From Symbiobacteriaceae bacterium (GTDB lineage: Bacteria; Bacillota; JAAYKD01; WRDA01), in NCBI GenBank assembly GCA_009783675.1, contig WRDA01000010.1, positions 1 to 17,577 on the forward strand: 17,577 bases of DNA, written 5' to 3'. Made by a program: the position numbers and the translations under genes. This document shows, piece by piece, positions 15,014 through 17,577 of the stretch (its first letter is position 1; each line of letters starts with the position of its first letter). Under the pieces are notes generated by a model. It did no database searches and had not been told where the DNA came from. It saw only the letters and a program-made list of their open reading frames with translations.

Positions 15014-15103
15014 ACAAGCTGGATCTGATGTTGTATTATGGCACCGAATCCGCTATATCAGCAGTAAAAAATAATTCGTGACATAAATCCATGCGTTCAG
15101 GGC

Positions 15104-15160
15104 ACTTGCTAATCTGAGTGACCACACAGTTAATATGGGCATTGACGATTCTGTAAAACT
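15104..15160 (+). pseudogene. Remnant of a stalk domain (3' part of a WG-stalk paralogue)
   Basis: gctaatctgagtgaccacac and the bases after it (15106-15150) match 11648-11692 inside the stalk domain of the WG gene at about 35 of 45 positions. Translated in the same frame it reads ANLSDHTVNMGIDDS against ANLSGHKVIMMIDDS. No start or full domain remains. It lies directly upstream of the DUF3137 gene and in the same orientation as the 5' remnant at 13446-13578. Confidence 0.72.
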
Positions 15161-15199
15161 CGAGGACGTTATTATTATCACGCGAAGGAGAGAAAATTC

Positions 15200-16381
15200 A
15201 TGGACAGGTTAAGGTCACTGATCGGCCTGAACAGCTCTTACTCCTGGATGAAGTGGCTGCGTGGGATAATGCTGCTGAGCTCTGTTTGTGTCAGCTATCT
15301 CTTCTTCTTCCAGTTGGGCTTGCTCTCCGCTGATGACAGTCCCTTAAGCGGTATCCTGGCGGTGCTTTTATTCATTTTAGTCCTGATGCTGACGACGGCA
15401 GTGCTGTTCGGCGTTTCTGTGCTCATCGGAGCAATCGTCAGCATCATCAGAAGTATCCTACGGAATCTGAAGAATCGCCAGGAACTAAGAGCCCTCGGCT
15501 CCCCCGAACTGCTGCGTCTTGATAATCAAAGACTGCGATCGCAGGTCCTGACTCTGGTGTCCCGCGTTCTGCTGACCTTCTTTGTCCTGGCCTTCATTTT
15601 GGCTTTGAATCTCTATACCATAGAGTACACCGATAGTTATCTTGGTAATAATAAGCTGACTGCTTTCACCGCCATAGGGCTGGTTATAGCGATTGCCATC
15701 TGGTTCTGGTCGGAGCAAAATGTCAAACTCTTCAGCGAAAGGTTTAAGGAACGCATCGTCCTGTACTATCTGCAGGAGAGCTTCGCTAAGGTGGATTATC
15801 GCCCGATGGAAAGTCTTGCCGAGTATCAGGTGCGAGCATCCTGTCTGTTCTCCGATTTCGATGCCTATACCGGAGACGACTATCTGTCAGCCGAATTTAA
15901 GGGACACAGTTTTCAGCAATCCGACCTACGCCTGACCCAGAGCTATCAGACGACCGATTCCGATGGCGACTCGGTAAACAGTGCTAACGTCGTCTTCACT
16001 GGTTGCCTGATGATCTTAAGCCACAATGCCATCGTCAAAGAACCGGTCTTTATCCATGATAAACGGGTATACAGCAGCACCGCCGGCATCACAACCGGGA
16101 ATAATCACTTCGACCAGCACTTTACAGTAACGACGACGGATATATCTGCCTTGCAAACACTGACCCCTGCCGTTCTCAACGGGATAATACAAGCCAACGA
16201 ACGCATAGCCTTTCCTATTTCGATATCTTTCATCGCTGATCGCATCTACGTGGCTCTGTATGGTTTGAATACCTTCGAAGCAACCATCGCAGGCGACGAA
16301 ACCCTCAGCGAACAGAGGCGCCGGGTAATCGGGGAGATCCAGATAGTCCTGGAAATGGTTGCAGCAATCGGAGGTATCTAG
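15200..16381 (+). CDS. DUF3137 family membrane protein
   Basis: A 393-residue protein. AAGGAGAG lies about eight bases before the ATG. Two hydrophobic pairs are visible: helices at about 22-42 and 50-85, and at about 117-140 and 152-170. The C-terminal half (about 175-390) is soluble and fits the DUF3137 pattern: 'FSDFDAYTGDDYLSAEFKG' (a strand after an 'F..Y.g.D', about 225-245), 'SANVVFTGCLMIL', 'FDQHFTVTTTDISALQTLTP' and a closing 'ISFIADRIYVAL'. The function of the family is not known; members sit in the membrane of diverse bacteria. The base composition is closer to the transporter operon than to the AT-rich region on the left, so it probably belongs to the host backbone. Confidence 0.83.
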   Translation: MDRLRSLIGLNSSYSWMKWLRGIMLLSSVCVSYLFFFQLGLLSADDSPLSGILAVLLFILVLMLTTAVLFGVSVLIGAIVSIIRSILRNLKNRQELRALGSPELLRLDNQRLRSQVLTLVSRVLLTFFVLAFILALNLYTIEYTDSYLGNNKLTAFTAIGLVIAIAIWFWSEQNVKLFSERFKERIVLYYLQESFAKVDYRPMESLAEYQVRASCLFSDFDAYTGDDYLSAEFKGHSFQQSDLRLTQSYQTTDSDGDSVNSANVVFTGCLMILSHNAIVKEPVFIHDKRVYSSTAGITTGNNHFDQHFTVTTTDISALQTLTPAVLNGIIQANERIAFPISISFIADRIYVALYGLNTFEATIAGDETLSEQRRRVIGEIQIVLEMVAAIGGI

Positions 16382-16393
16382 ACATGGATTTAA

Positions 16394-16501
16394 TCAACGG
16401 TTCAAGCAAATCTCGCCCAAGCATATGCGGACCCCGGTGAAGTTAGTCAGTATGTCTTCGGAGAGATTACAAGTGTGTGGATGAAGAATGAGTGCTCATG
16501 A
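16394..16501 (+). pseudogene. Possible 3' remnant of an unidentified gene
   Basis: The frame from 16397 to the TGA at 16499-16501 reads like real protein (ANLAQAYADPGEVSQYVFGE, then ITSVWMKNECS), but it has no start codon with a ribosome site and a stop just before it. It may be the tail of a lost gene. No family is recognised. Confidence 0.25.
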
Positions 16502-16544
16502 CAGTAGCATCTACAATGTATATACTAAGGTCGGGAGTGATATC

Positions 16545-16790
16545 ATGCATACAGAAATTAAGAAATGGGGAAACTCAGCAGCCATAAGGCTGCCTAAAGA
16601 GCTGCTCGCGCTGGCGGGTTTATCTGTAGATCAGCCAGTGCTTATCTTAGTAGAGGATGAATGTATTGTAATACAAAAATCTACCCAACGTAATCATAAG
16701 ACCCTTAAGCAAAGACTAATGGGTTTCGATGGCAAGTATATCGGAGAAGAATGGGATACAGGAGTTCCTGTAGGTAGAGAGGTATGGTGA
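16545..16790 (+). CDS. mazE: MazE-type antitoxin (AbrB/SpoVT fold)
   Basis: An 81-residue antitoxin. The frame is open from 16488, but GGGAGTGA (16533-16540) directly serves ATG 16545, and MHTEIKKWGNSAAIRLPKEL is the typical MazE beginning (a swapped-hairpin DNA-binding domain, with the 'KWGNS.AIRLPK.LL' signature). Residues 1-47 form the DNA-binding fold, and the acidic-aromatic tail (about 60-81, ending 'EEWDTGVPVGREVW') is the part expected to wrap the toxin. The stop overlaps the toxin start by one base. The pair is likely autoregulated through MazE, as in known MazEF loci. Confidence 0.9.
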   Translation: MHTEIKKWGNSAAIRLPKELLALAGLSVDQPVLILVEDECIVIQKSTQRNHKTLKQRLMGFDGKYIGEEWDTGVPVGREVW

Positions 16791-17137
16791 TGGCAAACCA
16801 AGCACAGCAGGGAGACATTGTGTGGATTAACATGGACCCTCAGGCAGGGCACGAGCAAAGTGGCAGGCGTCCAGCAGTTGTAATAAGTAACAATGTGTAT
16901 AATGATTTCTCGCATGGACTTGCTATGGTATGTCCAATAACCGGGACAGATAGAGGGTCTCCTCTTCAAATAAAGATTGAGAAAATTGGTAAGATCAGCG
17001 GGTTTATAATGTGCGATCAAGCGAGAGTGCTCGATATCATCGCACGCAACGCGGAGTTTGAAGAGCAGCTTCCTGAGGATCTGCTTCATGAAGTGGTCGA
17101 TGTAGTAATAGGTATGATCGAAATTATCAGCAGATAG
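16790..17137 (+). CDS. mazF: MazF-type mRNA interferase toxin
   Basis: A 115-residue endoribonuclease toxin. I prefer ATG 16790 to ATG 16784 because GAGAGG (16777-16782) is seven bases upstream of the former and only one from the latter. Family motifs: GDIVWINMDP (8-17), GHEQSGRRPAVVIS (20-33, with the catalytic-type arginine R27), 'VCPIT' with T51, and 'GFIMCDQARVLD' near residues 80-91. It should cleave mRNA at a short sequence that cannot be predicted here. It is coupled to the antitoxin by TGATG overlap. Both genes look intact. Confidence 0.92.
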   Translation: MANQAQQGDIVWINMDPQAGHEQSGRRPAVVISNNVYNDFSHGLAMVCPITGTDRGSPLQIKIEKIGKISGFIMCDQARVLDIIARNAEFEEQLPEDLLHEVVDVVIGMIEIISR

Positions 17138-17201
17138 CATAAATGTCATTAAGTGGCAAGGTTGGCGCTACTCCGAAGCGCTTGCATTAAGAGATATTAC
17201 T

Positions 17202-17577
17202 CTACTTAATCATCTGCAGCGCTCCCTTGGGAATGCTGCTCTCATCGATCTCCCGCCAGCTGATGACCAGTTGTTTACTGGCTTTGATATAAAGAAAAGC
17301 TCCAGGCAGCGGTAGGGTTTCCCGGTCCAGACGGACGGTGAACTCTACCGCTTTTGCATTGCCCTGCTCATCGAATGCCGTCAGTTCGTATCTCTTGCCA
17401 AGACCTACCTCGGCTCCACTCATGGAGTGCATCATGGTGGGAGTGGTGTCGAAGTCCAGGGGAACCATGGCATAGTAGTCCGCTCCAACATAGCGATTCT
17501 CGTAATACTGCTTGGCCCAGAAAGCGAAGAGTAGTACCAGGATGATGCTTACCAGCAGCGTTGCTCTAAGGAAGGTC
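17202..17577 (-). CDS. YxeA family (DUF1093) protein, C-terminal part
   Basis: The frame stays open to the window edge, so the start is missing; about 124 residues are visible. A hydrophobic helix (LLVSIILVLLFAFW) is followed by 'NRYVGADYYAM', the conserved opening of the YxeA family, then 'GLGKRYELTAFDEQGNAKAVEF' and a closing 'EIDESSIPKGALQMI'. Members are small exported or membrane-anchored Bacillota proteins of unknown function, often near transporters. The stop (17202) lies 64 bases after the MazF stop, in convergent orientation. Confidence 0.83.
   Translation of the reverse strand, partial: TFLRATLLVSIILVLLFAFWAKQYYENRYVGADYYAMVPLDFDTTPTMMHSMSGAEVGLGKRYELTAFDEQGNAKAVEFTVRLDRETLPLPGAFLYIKASKQLVISWREIDESSIPKGALQMIK

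Noticed and set aside
1..17577. CRISPR array, tRNA or rRNA genes
   Set aside because: No regularly spaced short repeats and no cloverleaf- or rRNA-like sequence were seen on either strand.

Overview
The window looks like a chromosome segment of a Gram-positive, Bacillota-type bacterium (Clostridia/Limnochordia-like). Strong AGGAGG-type ribosome binding sites, TTG starts, copper-amine-oxidase-N 'stalk' proteins, a DUF4367 anti-sigma protein, a YxeA-family protein and MazEF all point that way. The lineage is inferred; there is no rRNA or marker gene here.

Layout. (1) 1-4626: a conserved, GC-richer dipeptide/oligopeptide ABC importer operon: end of the substrate-binding protein, an internal terminator, then two permeases and two ATPases with tight or overlapping junctions, closed by a terminator. 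(2) 4627-15160: a more AT-rich accessory region. It holds two plus-strand secreted proteins that join a repeat domain (BspA-type leucine-rich repeats at 4778-5806; WG repeats at 10214-11842) to a C-terminal stalk domain. Between and after them lie minus-strand groups: an XRE regulator - sigma factor - DUF4367 anti-sigma operon; a membrane sensor-like protein - holin - 372-aa orphan operon; a 142-aa secreted protein with a 243-aa-class orphan; and an S41-family peptidase. (3) 15200-17577: a DUF3137 membrane protein, a MazE/MazF toxin-antitoxin pair and the C-terminal part of a YxeA-family protein.

The main hidden structure is a decayed duplication. Four segments at 8036-8209, 8362-8410, 10189-10310 and 11648-11692 have relatives in the same order and orientation at 13218-13392, 13391-13435, 13446-13578 and 15106-15150. 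The simplest reading is that a unit made of [142-aa secreted gene] - [XRE/sigma/anti-sigma] - [WG-stalk gene] was once present twice. In the left copy the secreted gene was cut to a 26-codon leader that now feeds the sensor/holin operon. In the right copy the regulator operon and WG gene were gutted, and an S41 peptidase gene occupies the former WG body.

Working model (inference): the XRE-sigma-anti-sigma operon senses envelope state and controls the divergent WG-stalk gene and possibly the other surface genes. The holin cassette could be a non-lytic export route for the signal-less orphan protein. All functional links come from gene order and family knowledge, not from experiment.
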